This document shows, piece after piece, positions 44,214 to 53,413 of a stretch of 59,973 nt of DNA. Under the pieces are notes generated by a model, which saw nothing but the letters and a program-made list of their open reading frames with translations, did no database searches and was not told the DNA's origin. The DNA is from an uncultured Tropicimonas sp. GTDB lineage: Bacteria > Pseudomonadota > Alphaproteobacteria > Rhodobacterales > Rhodobacteraceae. Position numbers and translations under genes: made by a program. The stretch is from positions 1 through 59,973 of the forward strand of contig CANMIP010000034.1 in assembly GCA_947497945.1 (NCBI GenBank), read 5' to 3'. The stretch's first letter is position 1. Every line of letters begins with the position of its first letter.

Positions 44214-44607
44214 ATGGCGAGGGTTGCATTTCTCGGTCTCTGAGTGATGAGCGCGCCGATGGCAGGGCAGCTGGCGCAGGCCGGTCACGCGGTCACCGGC
44301 CATATCCGGACAACGGCCAGCGCGCAGGCATGGACCGACGCGCATGGCGGCGCGTTCGCAGGGCGCGGCCGGGTCCTGGCAGATGGAGAACCGCCCCGAG
44401 ACCATGCCGGACGATCGGTTCGATTGAGGATTCGCGGTCGACCCAATGCGCAAGGATCTCGGCATCTGCCTGGAGACCGGCGTGGAGATCGGCCCCGCCT
44501 TGCCGGTGACGTCGCCGATCGACGGTTTCTACAAGGATGTGCAGGAAATGGGCGGCGGTCGCTGGGACAGGTCTTCCCTGATCAGGCGACTGCGCGGGCG
44601 CAGATGA
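44214..44607 (+). pseudogene. mmsB: Relic of 3-hydroxyisobutyrate dehydrogenase
   Basis: The N-terminal piece reads MARVAFLGL, a TGA where Gly is expected, then VMSAPMAGQLAQAGHAVT and AWTDAHGGAFA. After about 44361 the frame changes and the C-terminal piece reads GAAGSWQMENRPETMPDDRFD, another TGA, then MRKDLGICLETGVEIG and FYKDVQEMGGGRWD to TGA 44605. About 150 middle residues, including the catalytic Lys region, are gone. This enzyme belongs to valine degradation. An intact copy is presumably elsewhere. Confidence 0.88.
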
Positions 44608-45032
44608 GGGATGCCCGAAACGGGCGCCGTGCCGGCATGCGAGTCGTCAGGGACAAGAATGCGCCGGTGGCGGGGGCGGACCGGCGCAGGCGGGCGCGCA
44701 GACATGGCAACAACGCCATGTAAGTGCTTGCGTCGTGCGGAGAGAGCTTGCGCCGGAACGTAGGCGCGCAATATGTTGATATAAAAAGATTTATGAGAGA
44801 GTGAGAGCGGGCCGCGAGGGGCGGCGACAGCATCTCGCGCAAATTGCGTGATGGGATCCAGTTGCGTGTCCTTGCAAGGGTTGAAAAGGGTCCGTCTCTG
44901 CGCTGCCGGGCACCCGGGGCCTTGCGACCCTCCAACCCGCGGCGGCTCTCGCGCCGTCATGCGTCTTGATGCTGGCCGGTCCTGCATCCATGTCGTATAA
45001 GCAAGGTCAGGTGAGGCGAAAGGGGCAACCCC
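44608..45032. other. Gap before the TelA/XpaC cluster
   Basis: About 425 bases without a gene. An AT-rich tract at about 44770-44805 stands out from the GC-rich surroundings and may contain promoter elements for the following cluster. Confidence 0.4.
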
Positions 45033-45242
45033 ATGCGAATCCTTGTTTCTGTAGCGCTGGCTGTGGCGATCATGGCGGCATTGGTAATTGGTATAACGCT
45101 CGCTGGGCGCGCAGTGTCCGTGTCGGCGGGACAGGCGGTTCGGGAAGGGCCCATGCGCAGTGGGTTCCTGCCGCGCGTCGCCTATATCCTGCTCTGGATC
45201 CTGATCCTCGGCACTGCCAGCGGATTCATCGGAGGCGCCTGA
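45033..45242 (+). CDS. Small two-helix membrane protein, 69 aa
   Basis: It has two hydrophobic segments (residues 3-25, and about 48-67: VAYILLWILILGTASGFIGGA). The TGATG overlap with the XpaC gene couples translation. No family is known to me. It is the first gene of the envelope cluster. Confidence 0.75.
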   Translation: MRILVSVALAVAIMAALVIGITLAGRAVSVSAGQAVREGPMRSGFLPRVAYILLWILILGTASGFIGGA

Positions 45243-46138
45243 TGGCACAGAAATTCGGCGGAAAATACTCGCCCGATGGAACATCCGAGCGCCCCGGAAA
45301 GGCTGCCGGCACATTGGCGTCGCCGCCGGGGAGCCTGCCGGTCCGCGGCAAGGCGCGCGGCAACATGCTCTTCATCGCGCCCTTTCCACTGCTGTTCACG
45401 GCCTTTGGCCAGGACGCCGTCGGCATGGCGGTGGATTTTCTCGCCGCCGCGACGCTGTTCCTGGGCGCCTATACCCTCGCCGAAGGGCTCAAGGCCGAAG
45501 CCGCCTTCGAGGAACGCAAGGTCGCCCGCCGACCCGCGATTCCGCGCAAGATCATCGCCGCCACACTGGCCGGGCTCGGCGTCACCCTCGCGGCCTTCTC
45601 TCCGGAGAGCGGCGGCATGGTGCAGCCGCTGATCTATGGCGTGATCGCCACGATCCTGCATCTCGCCGCCTTCGGGCTCGACCCGCTGACGGACAAGAAT
45701 GTCGAGGGTGTGGACCAGTTCCAGCAGGATCGCGTTGCTCGTGTCATCGACGAGGCCGAGGAGCAGCTCGACAGGATGGGAAGCGCCATCCAGCGCGCCG
45801 GCGACCGCAAGCTCGAACGCCGTGTCGAAGGTTTCCAGGCAACGGCCCGGCAGATGTGCCGCACGGTGGAGGAGGATCCGCGCGACCTCACCGCGGCGCG
45901 CAAGTTCCTCGTCGTCTACCTGCAGGGCGCGGCCGAGGCGACGAGCAAGTTCGCGGATCTCTATGCCCGCAACCGCGATCCGGTGGCGCGCGACAAATAT
46001 GTTGCGCTTCTCGATGATCTGGAGCGCAATTTCTCCGCGAAGACGGAAACGCTGATGGTCTCGGATCGCTCCGCGCTGGATGTCGAGATCGAGGTGCTGC
46101 GCGACAGGTTGCAGCGCGAAGGCGTGAGAATGAATTGA
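45242..46138 (+). CDS. XpaC-like protein (5-bromo-4-chloroindolyl phosphate hydrolysis family)
   Basis: The 298-aa protein has three to four membrane segments between about 40 and 145 and a long coiled-coil cytosolic C-terminus (VARVIDEAEEQLDRMGSAIQRA, ARKFLVVYLQGAAEAT). The family is XpaC, which in Bacillus is coded beside the TelA homologue YaaN, the same pairing as here. The name comes from an old phenotype; a real phosphatase activity is doubtful as no phosphatase motif is visible. Confidence 0.85.
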   Translation: MAQKFGGKYSPDGTSERPGKAAGTLASPPGSLPVRGKARGNMLFIAPFPLLFTAFGQDAVGMAVDFLAAATLFLGAYTLAEGLKAEAAFEERKVARRPAIPRKIIAATLAGLGVTLAAFSPESGGMVQPLIYGVIATILHLAAFGLDPLTDKNVEGVDQFQQDRVARVIDEAEEQLDRMGSAIQRAGDRKLERRVEGFQATARQMCRTVEEDPRDLTAARKFLVVYLQGAAEATSKFADLYARNRDPVARDKYVALLDDLERNFSAKTETLMVSDRSALDVEIEVLRDRLQREGVRMN

Positions 46139-46165
46139 AGACCGCATTTCAGGAAGGAACAGGGA

Positions 46166-47365
46166 ATGTCGCAGGAAATCCGAGCCAAGGCCACAGAGGT
46201 CGAAGCGCAAGTCAAGGAAGTCACCGAGGTGCTTTTGCCCGAACCCGTCCCCGCGGCCAATATCGTGCCGCTTGAGCAGGCCGATGCCGAGCTGGGCACC
46301 GCGATCCGCAAGCGGATGGACGAGATCGACATGGGAGACACGAATTCTATCGTCTCCTTCGGCTCCGCCGCCCAGGCCGAGCTGCAGCAGATCTCCCAGG
46401 CCATGCTGGCCGATGTGAAGAACAAGGATGTGGGCCCGGCAGGCAATTCCCTGCGCGATATCGTCGGCACCATCCGCGGATTCTCGATCGACGAGCTGGA
46501 TCCGAACCGCAAGCGCAGCTGGTGGGAGCGGCTCCTCGGCAAGGCCGAGCCGATCGCCAATTTCATGGCGAAATACGAGGATGTGCAGGGCCAGATCGAC
46601 AAGATCACCGACGACCTGCTCGGCCATGAGCACACGCTGCTCAAGGACATCAAGTCGCTCGACCTGCTCTATGACAAGACGCTGGCCTTCTATGACGAGC
46701 TGGCGCTCTACATCTCCGCCGGCGAGGCCAAGCTGTCGGAACTCGACAACACCGCGATCCCGGCCAAGGAAGCCGAGGTGCAGGCCGCGCCCGAGGGCGA
46801 GCAGGTGATGGAAGCGCAGGAACTGCGCGACCTGCGCGCCGCGCGCGACGACCTGGAACGCCGGGTGCATGACCTCAAGCTGACCCGCCAGGTCACGATG
46901 CAGTCGCTGCCGTCGATCCGGCTGGTGCAGGAAAACGACAAGTCGCTCGTCACCAAGATCAACTCGACCCTGGTCAACACCGTGCCGCTCTGGGAGACCC
47001 AGCTTGCGCAGGCCATCACCATCCAGCGTTCCGCCGAGGCCGCCGCGGCCGTGCGTGGCGCCAATGACCTGACCAACGAGCTACTCACCGCAAATGCCAA
47101 GAACCTGCGCCAGACCAACAAGACGGTCCGCGAGGAGATGGAACGTGGTGTCTTCGATATCGAAGCCGTCAAACAGGCCAATGCGGACCTGATCGCCACA
47201 ATCAACGAGAGCCTCCAGATCGCCGACGAGGGCAAGAAACGCCGCGCCGCCGCCGAAGAGGACCTGGTCAAGATGGAGCACGAGCTGCGCGACACGCTGG
47301 CCTCGGCCAAGGCGCGCGAGACCGGGCTTGGCGATACAGCGGCCACTGCCGTTCCGTCGAACTGA
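46166..47365 (+). CDS. telA: TelA-family toxic anion resistance protein
   Basis: The 399-aa soluble, almost fully helical protein has IVSFGSAAQAELQQISQAML, RSWWERLLGKAEPIANFMAKYEDVQGQIDKI and NDLTNELLTANAKNLRQTN, all typical of TelA. TelA proteins are linked with tellurite, bacteriocin and cell-wall antibiotic tolerance by an unknown mechanism. No ter-type kinase or TerD genes are nearby. It lies 27 bases after XpaC with an AGGAA site. Confidence 0.93.
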   Translation: MSQEIRAKATEVEAQVKEVTEVLLPEPVPAANIVPLEQADAELGTAIRKRMDEIDMGDTNSIVSFGSAAQAELQQISQAMLADVKNKDVGPAGNSLRDIVGTIRGFSIDELDPNRKRSWWERLLGKAEPIANFMAKYEDVQGQIDKITDDLLGHEHTLLKDIKSLDLLYDKTLAFYDELALYISAGEAKLSELDNTAIPAKEAEVQAAPEGEQVMEAQELRDLRAARDDLERRVHDLKLTRQVTMQSLPSIRLVQENDKSLVTKINSTLVNTVPLWETQLAQAITIQRSAEAAAAVRGANDLTNELLTANAKNLRQTNKTVREEMERGVFDIEAVKQANADLIATINESLQIADEGKKRRAAAEEDLVKMEHELRDTLASAKARETGLGDTAATAVPSN

Positions 47366-47368
47366 TCG

Positions 47369-48331
47369 ATGGGGAGCGGTCGAACCAGGCTCCGGGCCGG
47401 TCTGCTGGCGATGTCGCTGGCAGCGCTGGCCGCTTGCGAGCCGACCGCTCCGATCACCTCACCGACGCCGGCCGCGCGGCCGGAGCGGGCCGCGCCCGAG
47501 CCCGCAACCCCGGCGCCAACCACGCGCTCCCAGACTTCCTATGAGTTGGCGCAATATTACAGGCGCGTGCAGGCCGACCTGTTGGCGCAGGGGCTGCTGC
47601 GCACCGATGGCGGCGGGCCGGACACGCCCTTCGCGGCCCATAACCTGGCCAGCAATTTCGTCCGCATCGCGCTTTATGACGAATATGTCTCGCGCGGCGG
47701 CCGGCTCGTGGCCCAGCAGACGGCCTCGCGCCTGCGCCGCTGGGAGATGCCGGTCCGGCTGCAGATTCATTTCGGCCAGACCATCGATCCCGCGCAGCGC
47801 ACCCGCGACAGCAACGCGCTGACCTCTTATGCCCGCCGGCTGCGCAATGCCACCGGCCACGCGATCGCGACGACGCAGGCGAACGGCAATTTCCACGTCC
47901 TCGTCATGCATGAGGATGATCGCCGCGCCTCCGGTCCGCTGCTGCGCCAGCTTGTGCCCGGCATCGACGAGACTGCCATTCGCACCGTCGAGTCGATGTC
48001 GCGCGAGACCTTCTGCCTGGTCTTCGCCTTCTCCCGCGGTGAGAACCCCGCCTATACCCGCGCCGTGGCGGTGATCCGGGGCGAGCATCCGGACCTGCTG
48101 CGGCTCTCCTGCATCCACGAGGAGGTGGCGCAGGGGATGGGGCTGGCCAATGACAGCCCGAAGGCCCGGCCCTCGATCTTCAATGATGACGAGGAATTCG
48201 CGCTGCTGACGACGCATGACGAGTTGCTGCTGCGGATCCTCTACGATCCCCGCCTGCGCGCCGGAATGGACGCGACAGAGGCCCGTCCGACGGTCAACAT
48301 CATCGCCAGCGAGCTGATGGGCGGAAGTTGA
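47369..48331 (+). CDS. DUF2927 lipoprotein
   Basis: The 320-aa protein has a lipobox LAAC (C23), a Pro/Ala-rich tether (24-55), and the DUF2927 domain with FVRIALYDEY, MPVRLQIHFG, CLVFAFSRG and LRLSCIHEEVAQGMGLANDS. The last motif, an Glu-Glu in a helix with His just before, looks like a degenerate metallopeptidase helix. It begins three bases after telA. Its role may be envelope surveillance; this is inference. Confidence 0.88.
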   Translation: MGSGRTRLRAGLLAMSLAALAACEPTAPITSPTPAARPERAAPEPATPAPTTRSQTSYELAQYYRRVQADLLAQGLLRTDGGGPDTPFAAHNLASNFVRIALYDEYVSRGGRLVAQQTASRLRRWEMPVRLQIHFGQTIDPAQRTRDSNALTSYARRLRNATGHAIATTQANGNFHVLVMHEDDRRASGPLLRQLVPGIDETAIRTVESMSRETFCLVFAFSRGENPAYTRAVAVIRGEHPDLLRLSCIHEEVAQGMGLANDSPKARPSIFNDDEEFALLTTHDELLLRILYDPRLRAGMDATEARPTVNIIASELMGGS

Positions 48332-48397
48332 CCGCAAGGCGAGATTGATCCGATTCCTCCTCCGCTGCGTAGAAACGGGTGTAGAACGGAGGACATC

Positions 48398-48568
48398 ATG
48401 AAGACATTGCTCACACTCGCTTTGCTGTTCACGGCATCCGGCGCGTCAGCCGCGGAATATTGCCTGGTCAAACGCAAGGGCGGAGAGGCCACGAGCTGCT
48501 TCAAGACGCTCGGGCAATGCGAATCCAAGGCCGACCGGATGAATGGCTGGAATTGCGAGAAGCGCTAG
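48398..48568 (+). CDS. Small secreted Cys-rich protein, 56 aa
   Basis: An excellent GGAGG site precedes ATG 48398. A signal peptide (MKTLLTLALLFTASGASA) is followed by a 38-residue mature peptide with four Cys (EYCLVK, TSCFKTLGQCE, WNCEKR). The spacing resembles DUF3551-type small secreted proteins. It lies between DUF2927 and the SPFH gene and is likely part of the same cluster. Confidence 0.75.
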   Translation: MKTLLTLALLFTASGASAAEYCLVKRKGGEATSCFKTLGQCESKADRMNGWNCEKR

Positions 48569-48695
48569 GCGCGGCATCGGGCCGGCAAAACGCAAGGCTT
48601 TGCCCTCCGGTCGGGCTGCCGGGCACAGCGCCGCTGGATCAGCGGCGACGCTGCGCCTATAGTCTGCGCAACAGTGTTGTTGCGAGGAACTGATC

Positions 48696-49844
48696 ATGGG
48701 CATTCTGGATTTTCTTTCCGGCCAATTTATCGATGTCATCCATTGGACCGACGACTCGCGCGACACGCTTGTCTGGCGGTTCGAGCGCGAGGGGCACGAG
48801 ATCAAATATGGCGCCAAGCTGACGGTGCGCGAAGGGCAGGCGGCGGTCTTCATCCATGAAGGCCAGATGGCCGATGTGTTTACCCCCGGTCTCTACATGC
48901 TCGAGACCAACAACATGCCGATCATGACCTCGCTCCAGCATTGGGATCACGGCTTTCAGTCGCCCTTCAAGAGCGAGATCTATTTCGTCAACACCAACCG
49001 GTTCACGGACCTCAAATGGGGCACCAAGAACCCGGTCATGCTGCGCGACCCGGAATTCGGTCCGACCCGCATCCGCGCCTTCGGCACCTATTCGGTCAAG
49101 GTCACCGAGCCTGCGCGCTTCATGACCGAGATCGTCGGCACGGATGGCGAGTTCACCACCGACGAGATTACCTTCCAGATCCGCAATATCATCGTGCAGG
49201 AGAGCTCCCGGGTGATGGCGGGCTCCGGGATCCCGGTGCTCGACATGGCGGCCAATACCGGCGACATGGGCAAGCTCATCGCCGCGAAAGTCTCCGAAGT
49301 GCTTGCGGATTACGGCATGATGATGCCGGAATTCTATATTGAGAACATATCGTTGCCGCCCGCAGTTGAAGCGGCGCTCGACAAGCGGACCTCGATGGGC
49401 CTAGCGGGCGATCTTGGCAAGTTCACCCAGTACTCAGCCGCCGAGGCAATGACTGCCGCGGCCCAGAACCCCGCCGGCGGTGGCGGCATGGGCGCCGGGC
49501 TCGGGATGGGGATGGGCATGGCGATGGCCAACCAGATGGCGCAGGCCGGCCCCTGGGGCGCCGCCCCGCAGCAACAACAGCCGCAGCAACAGCTCCACCA
49601 GGCCCCGGCCGCTTCCGCCCCGCCGCCGCCGCCGGTCGAGCATGTCTGGCACATCGCCAGATCCGGCGAGACGACCGGCCCGTTCTCCAAGGCCGATATG
49701 GGCCGCAAGGCCGCAAGCGGCGAGCTGACCCGCGACACCCATGTCTGGACGCCGGGCCAGGACGGCTGGATGACGGCCGGAGATGTGCGGGAACTGGCGC
49801 AGCTTTTCACCATCCTGCCGCCGCCGCCGCCGCCGGGCGTCTGA
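48696..49844 (+). CDS. SPFH/Band-7 protein with C-terminal GYF_2 domain (YdjI-like)
   Basis: The 382-aa protein begins MGILDFLSGQFIDVIHW. The SPFH core (about 35-240) has EGQAAVFIHEGQMADVFTPGLYML and GTYSVKVTEPARFM. A Gly/Met and Gln/Pro linker (about 260-315) leads to a GYF_2 domain (WHIARSGETTGPFSKADMGRKAASGEL). SPFH proteins scaffold membrane microdomains; YdjI of Bacillus subtilis works with zinc-ribbon YdjG and PspA. A YdjG-like gene is at 51926, but no PspA gene is present. Confidence 0.9.
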   Translation: MGILDFLSGQFIDVIHWTDDSRDTLVWRFEREGHEIKYGAKLTVREGQAAVFIHEGQMADVFTPGLYMLETNNMPIMTSLQHWDHGFQSPFKSEIYFVNTNRFTDLKWGTKNPVMLRDPEFGPTRIRAFGTYSVKVTEPARFMTEIVGTDGEFTTDEITFQIRNIIVQESSRVMAGSGIPVLDMAANTGDMGKLIAAKVSEVLADYGMMMPEFYIENISLPPAVEAALDKRTSMGLAGDLGKFTQYSAAEAMTAAAQNPAGGGGMGAGLGMGMGMAMANQMAQAGPWGAAPQQQQPQQQLHQAPAASAPPPPPVEHVWHIARSGETTGPFSKADMGRKAASGELTRDTHVWTPGQDGWMTAGDVRELAQLFTILPPPPPPGV

Positions 49845-49951
49845 CGGCTCAGGGGGGCTGACCCCTTGGGCCAGGCCCGGGAAAGGGTGCGGTCAATGCG
49901 AATCGCGCGCCTGCCGGGCCGGTCATGGCGCCTCCCGGCATCCGCGATTTC

Positions 49952-50926
49952 TCAATCGTAACCGCTGAGCCTTCCTTCCGAGTGAAGCCGCTCAAAGGCT
50001 TGGATTGTCTGCCGGATTCCCTCCTCGGGCGGGATCGAGGGGTAATCCGCGACATGCGCCCGGACAGGGTTGTCGCTGAGATCTGGCGGAATGGGCAGCG
50101 GCGCGCCAGTGGTGCTCACGTGATGATCCGGCAAAAGACCCGACAGGATCCCGAGACCATCTTCAAGGGCCATGCAGCTCCCGTTGAGATCGAACACATG
50201 AGCGCCATCGCCCCCCCGGCAGATTGCGGCGATAAAGGCGGCGGCGGCCTCGCCGGCATAGAGCCAGCTGACCGGGCCGCCAAAGGCGATTTCATAGGGC
50301 GTTCCAATGACGGCCCTGGCCATGCCGACACTGAATCCCGAGGTCATGCCCTGGTCCCGCCCGACGCCATAGACCACGTTGGGACGAAGTCCGACCGATG
50401 GCACCTGCCAGTCGAGCCAGTAGACCTGCGCCGTATATTCATTCGCGAGCTTGTAGGCGCCGTAGAGCGTGGCGATTGTCGGTCCGCCGGGCGGCATGCC
50501 GTGGATCGCGGTGGAGCTGGCATAGGCCAGTCGTTCCAGCCCCCGGCGCCGCGCAACTTCCAGCAGATTGACCGTGCCTTCGACATTCACGCGCGCGCCA
50601 GCCGCGGGATCGGCCTTGCAGAACGGCACCATCAGCCCCGCGAGGTGAATGACGGATCGAACATCGTGCCGGTCGCAGATCGCGTCCAACCGGGCGATAT
50701 CCAGAATGTCCACGCTCTCCCAGGTCAGGGCATTGGCGGCCTCTTCGCCCATCAGCATCGCGGGACGCCGCCGGTCCTCCCGCAGGTCGGCGGCAATGAC
50801 CGGAACGCCGGAGCGCGCGAGGATCGAAACGGTCCAGGAGCCGATGCAACCTGCGGCGCCCGTCACGAGAACCGGCCCGTCCACGGCTTCGGGATCAACA
50901 AGGAACGGGTCCGTCAGAAAGTCCAT
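49952..50926 (-). CDS. NAD-dependent epimerase/dehydratase
   Basis: The 324-aa extended SDR has VLVTGAAGCIGSWTVSIL (GxxGxxG), LAYASSTAIHG (catalytic Ser) and YGAYKLANE (Tyr-x3-Lys). It resembles UDP-glucuronate or UDP-galactose epimerases but has no nucleotide-sugar context. AAGGAG lies before ATG 50926. It is inserted on the opposite strand between the SPFH and zinc-ribbon genes. Confidence 0.9.
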   Translation of the reverse strand: MDFLTDPFLVDPEAVDGPVLVTGAAGCIGSWTVSILARSGVPVIAADLREDRRRPAMLMGEEAANALTWESVDILDIARLDAICDRHDVRSVIHLAGLMVPFCKADPAAGARVNVEGTVNLLEVARRRGLERLAYASSTAIHGMPPGGPTIATLYGAYKLANEYTAQVYWLDWQVPSVGLRPNVVYGVGRDQGMTSGFSVGMARAVIGTPYEIAFGGPVSWLYAGEAAAAFIAAICRGGDGAHVFDLNGSCMALEDGLGILSGLLPDHHVSTTGAPLPIPPDLSDNPVRAHVADYPSIPPEEGIRQTIQAFERLHSEGRLSGYD

Positions 50927-51225
50927 AATCTGCTCCTTATATCGATGATCCGGACAGTCTGGCTTGGAAAGGAGACTGCGTCGAGCTTTTCCGACTCGGG
51001 CGAATCCGGGACGATGATCGGCTCGCTCCCGGATCGAAACGCCGGAACCGGATGTCGGGAATAGCCGCGACCGACATGAACGACGCTCTGTCAAAGCGCT
51101 GTATCTGCAATAAAGTCCACGGAGCCCGATCCCCTGCATGGACATGCAAGAGGACGGGTCCGTGACGTTTCCCCTACGCCTCTTTCGTTGCCCGGAACGG
51201 GTTTCCGGCAAGGGCCGCGCGGGGC

Positions 51226-51714
51226 TCAGTTTTTCAGCTTGGCCAGCGCCGCCTGCAGTTTCGGCTCATATTCCGCCGTATAGCTCCAGACCAGCGCGCG
51301 GATCTTACCATCGCGCAGGATCGCGACCCCGTCGAACTCCGCCGGTGAAACGCCGAGCTTCTCCAGCTTGTTGCCGTAATAGAGGCAGGTGAAACTGGCG
51401 CGGTCGCCGCTCTGCACGAGATCGGCAAACTCCACCCGGCCGCCATCCTTGTGGGTGCCGCTCCACCAGGCCCCGATCTGTTCCTTGCCGACAAGGGCTG
51501 GCGCCTTCATCCGGCTGGAGGCGGGAACGACCGTGAACATCGCGTCCTCGGTCAGCATGGCGGTGGCGGCCTCGATATCGCCCGCCGAGACCGCCGCATA
51601 GGCCGCCTCGACGACAAAGCCCTCCATGCTGTCGGCCGCGCAGGCTTTCGGCACCGCCAGCGCCACCGCAAGGGCAAGCGCCGCGACGATGAAATGCAGT
51701 TTCTTGTGTGGCAT
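51226..51714 (-). CDS. Secreted SnoaL/DUF4440-like protein
   Basis: The 162-aa protein has a signal peptide (LHFIVAALALAVALAVPKACA) and an NTF2-like fold (AAYAAVSAGDIEAATAMLTEDAMFTVV, GKEQIGAWWSGTHKDGG). It may bind a small hydrophobic ligand in the periplasm. It is monocistronic. Confidence 0.85.
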   Translation of the reverse strand: MPHKKLHFIVAALALAVALAVPKACAADSMEGFVVEAAYAAVSAGDIEAATAMLTEDAMFTVVPASSRMKAPALVGKEQIGAWWSGTHKDGGRVEFADLVQSGDRASFTCLYYGNKLEKLGVSPAEFDGVAILRDGKIRALVWSYTAEYEPKLQAALAKLKN

Positions 51715-51925
51715 GGTCTCCTCCCCTTCCTGTCCGCGCCCGAGACCGGCGCCTCCGGTCGGGCGTGCCAAGAGAATACCTTGACCTAACGTCACTTGCC
51801 ATGATCCACGTCATGACCGCCGCCGCCGGGCCGCCCGGGACATCGCAGAGGCTTGACCCTGACGGGTCCACCGGCATAGCTCAGGGCGTTGATTGCAGTG
51901 CCACGCAGGTCGAGGAGGACGCGCA

Positions 51926-53053
51926 ATGTCCGACACTGGTTTTTCCGAAGACGCCGACGCTCGCGTGGCCGAGAAACACCGGTTTCCGTGCCCGGCCTGC
52001 GGCTCGGACCTGCGCTTCTCCGCCGACAAGGGCGACCTGATGTGCGACCATTGCGGGCATGTGGAGCATGTCTCCGCGGTTGGCCGCGACCAATGGGACG
52101 GCGCCCTGCGCGAACTCGACTACGAGGCGGCGCTGCGCAAGCAGGTCCCGGCCGAGGAGATCGTCGAGATCCGCGCCGCCCATTGCGACAGTTGCGGCGC
52201 CGATATCGAGATGAGCCAGGTCCAGCAGGCGAAGGAATGCCCGTTCTGCGCATCGCCCATCGTCACCGACACCGGCAGCCACCGGCAACTCAAGCCGCAG
52301 GCACTGCTGCCGTTCAAGCTCGACGAGAAACGGGCGCATGAAAAGATGTCGGCCTGGCTCGGCCGGCTCTGGTTCGCGCCGAACGGGTTGAAGGAATATG
52401 CCCGGAAGGGGCGGAGGATGACCGGCATCTATGTTCCCTACTGGACCTATGATGCCGACACCCGCAGCCAGTATGCCGGACAGCGCGGCGACGACTATTA
52501 CACGACACGGACACGGGTCGTGAAGGGCGAGACCAGGACCGAACGGGTTCGCAAGACACGCTGGCGCAATGTTTCGGGCCACGTGGCGCGGGATTTCGAC
52601 GATGTGCTGGTGCTGGCCTCCGACAGCCTGCCGCGCGACTATACCGACGCGCTGGAGCCCTGGGACCTGGGCGAGCTTGTGCCCTATGATCCGAGCTATC
52701 TGGCGGGCTATGTGGCCGAGGGCTATTCGGTCGAGCTGAAACCCGGCTTTTCTGTTGCGCGGCAGAAGATGGATGCTGTGATTGCCGCCGATATCCGGCG
52801 CGATATCGGCGGTGACCATCAGCGGATTTCCTCTGTGGATACAGATGTTTCCGATGTGACCTTCAAGCATATCCTGCTGCCGATCTGGATGGCCGCCTAC
52901 AAGTTCCGCAACAAGTCCTACCGCTTCGTGGTCAATGCGCGAACCGGAGAAGTGAAGGGCGAGCGTCCCTGGTCGGCCTGGAAGATCGCATTTGCGGTGG
53001 TGCTGGCGGCGGTGGTGGCCGGTGCGGCGCTGTATCTGAACCAGATGCAGTAG
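51926..53053 (+). CDS. YdjG-like zinc-ribbon membrane protein
   Basis: The 375-aa protein has two zinc ribbons: CPACG and CDHCG (about 22-48), then CDSCGAD and CPFCASP (about 90-116). A long cytosolic middle part follows (TGIYVPYWTYDADTRSQYAGQ), and one C-terminal membrane helix ends the protein (KIAFAVVLAAVVAGAALYL). This type is often misannotated as a primosomal helicase. The layout matches YdjG of B. subtilis, which recruits the SPFH protein YdjI. It has a GAGGAG site at ATG 51926. Confidence 0.85.
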   Translation: MSDTGFSEDADARVAEKHRFPCPACGSDLRFSADKGDLMCDHCGHVEHVSAVGRDQWDGALRELDYEAALRKQVPAEEIVEIRAAHCDSCGADIEMSQVQQAKECPFCASPIVTDTGSHRQLKPQALLPFKLDEKRAHEKMSAWLGRLWFAPNGLKEYARKGRRMTGIYVPYWTYDADTRSQYAGQRGDDYYTTRTRVVKGETRTERVRKTRWRNVSGHVARDFDDVLVLASDSLPRDYTDALEPWDLGELVPYDPSYLAGYVAEGYSVELKPGFSVARQKMDAVIAADIRRDIGGDHQRISSVDTDVSDVTFKHILLPIWMAAYKFRNKSYRFVVNARTGEVKGERPWSAWKIAFAVVLAAVVAGAALYLNQMQ

Positions 53054-53413
53054 CGACGGGGAACTCAGGTCTCCGCGGCGCCGAAACGAGCGCGGAACGG
53101 AGATCTTCTGCACGCGGTCGCTTCCGCCGACGGGCATCTGCCCGGACCGGATTTCCGTCCTTGAAACGGAAAAAGGTCCCGCCATGTGGCTGACGCCTTC
53201 CGCGTGGTGGGACATCGGCGGGGCCCTCCGGAACTCCGGACGCTGCGGAGAAAGTTGGTCGCGATCATAAAGATCGCGGCCATATTTCGTATGCAGGGGG
53301 TCACATCAATCAAGATATGGTCGATATTTCTTTCCGTCAGGTGCGAAGGCGGCAGGAAATAGCCTGCATGCGAACCGGCGCAAGTTCTGCAATGCCGGAG
53401 TTCGCCTGACGAC
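53054..53413. other. Gap, nothing coding recognised
   Basis: Between convergent genes. It contains a hairpin (TTTCCGT with ACGGAAA, about 53152-53171) without a T tract. Confidence 0.4.
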
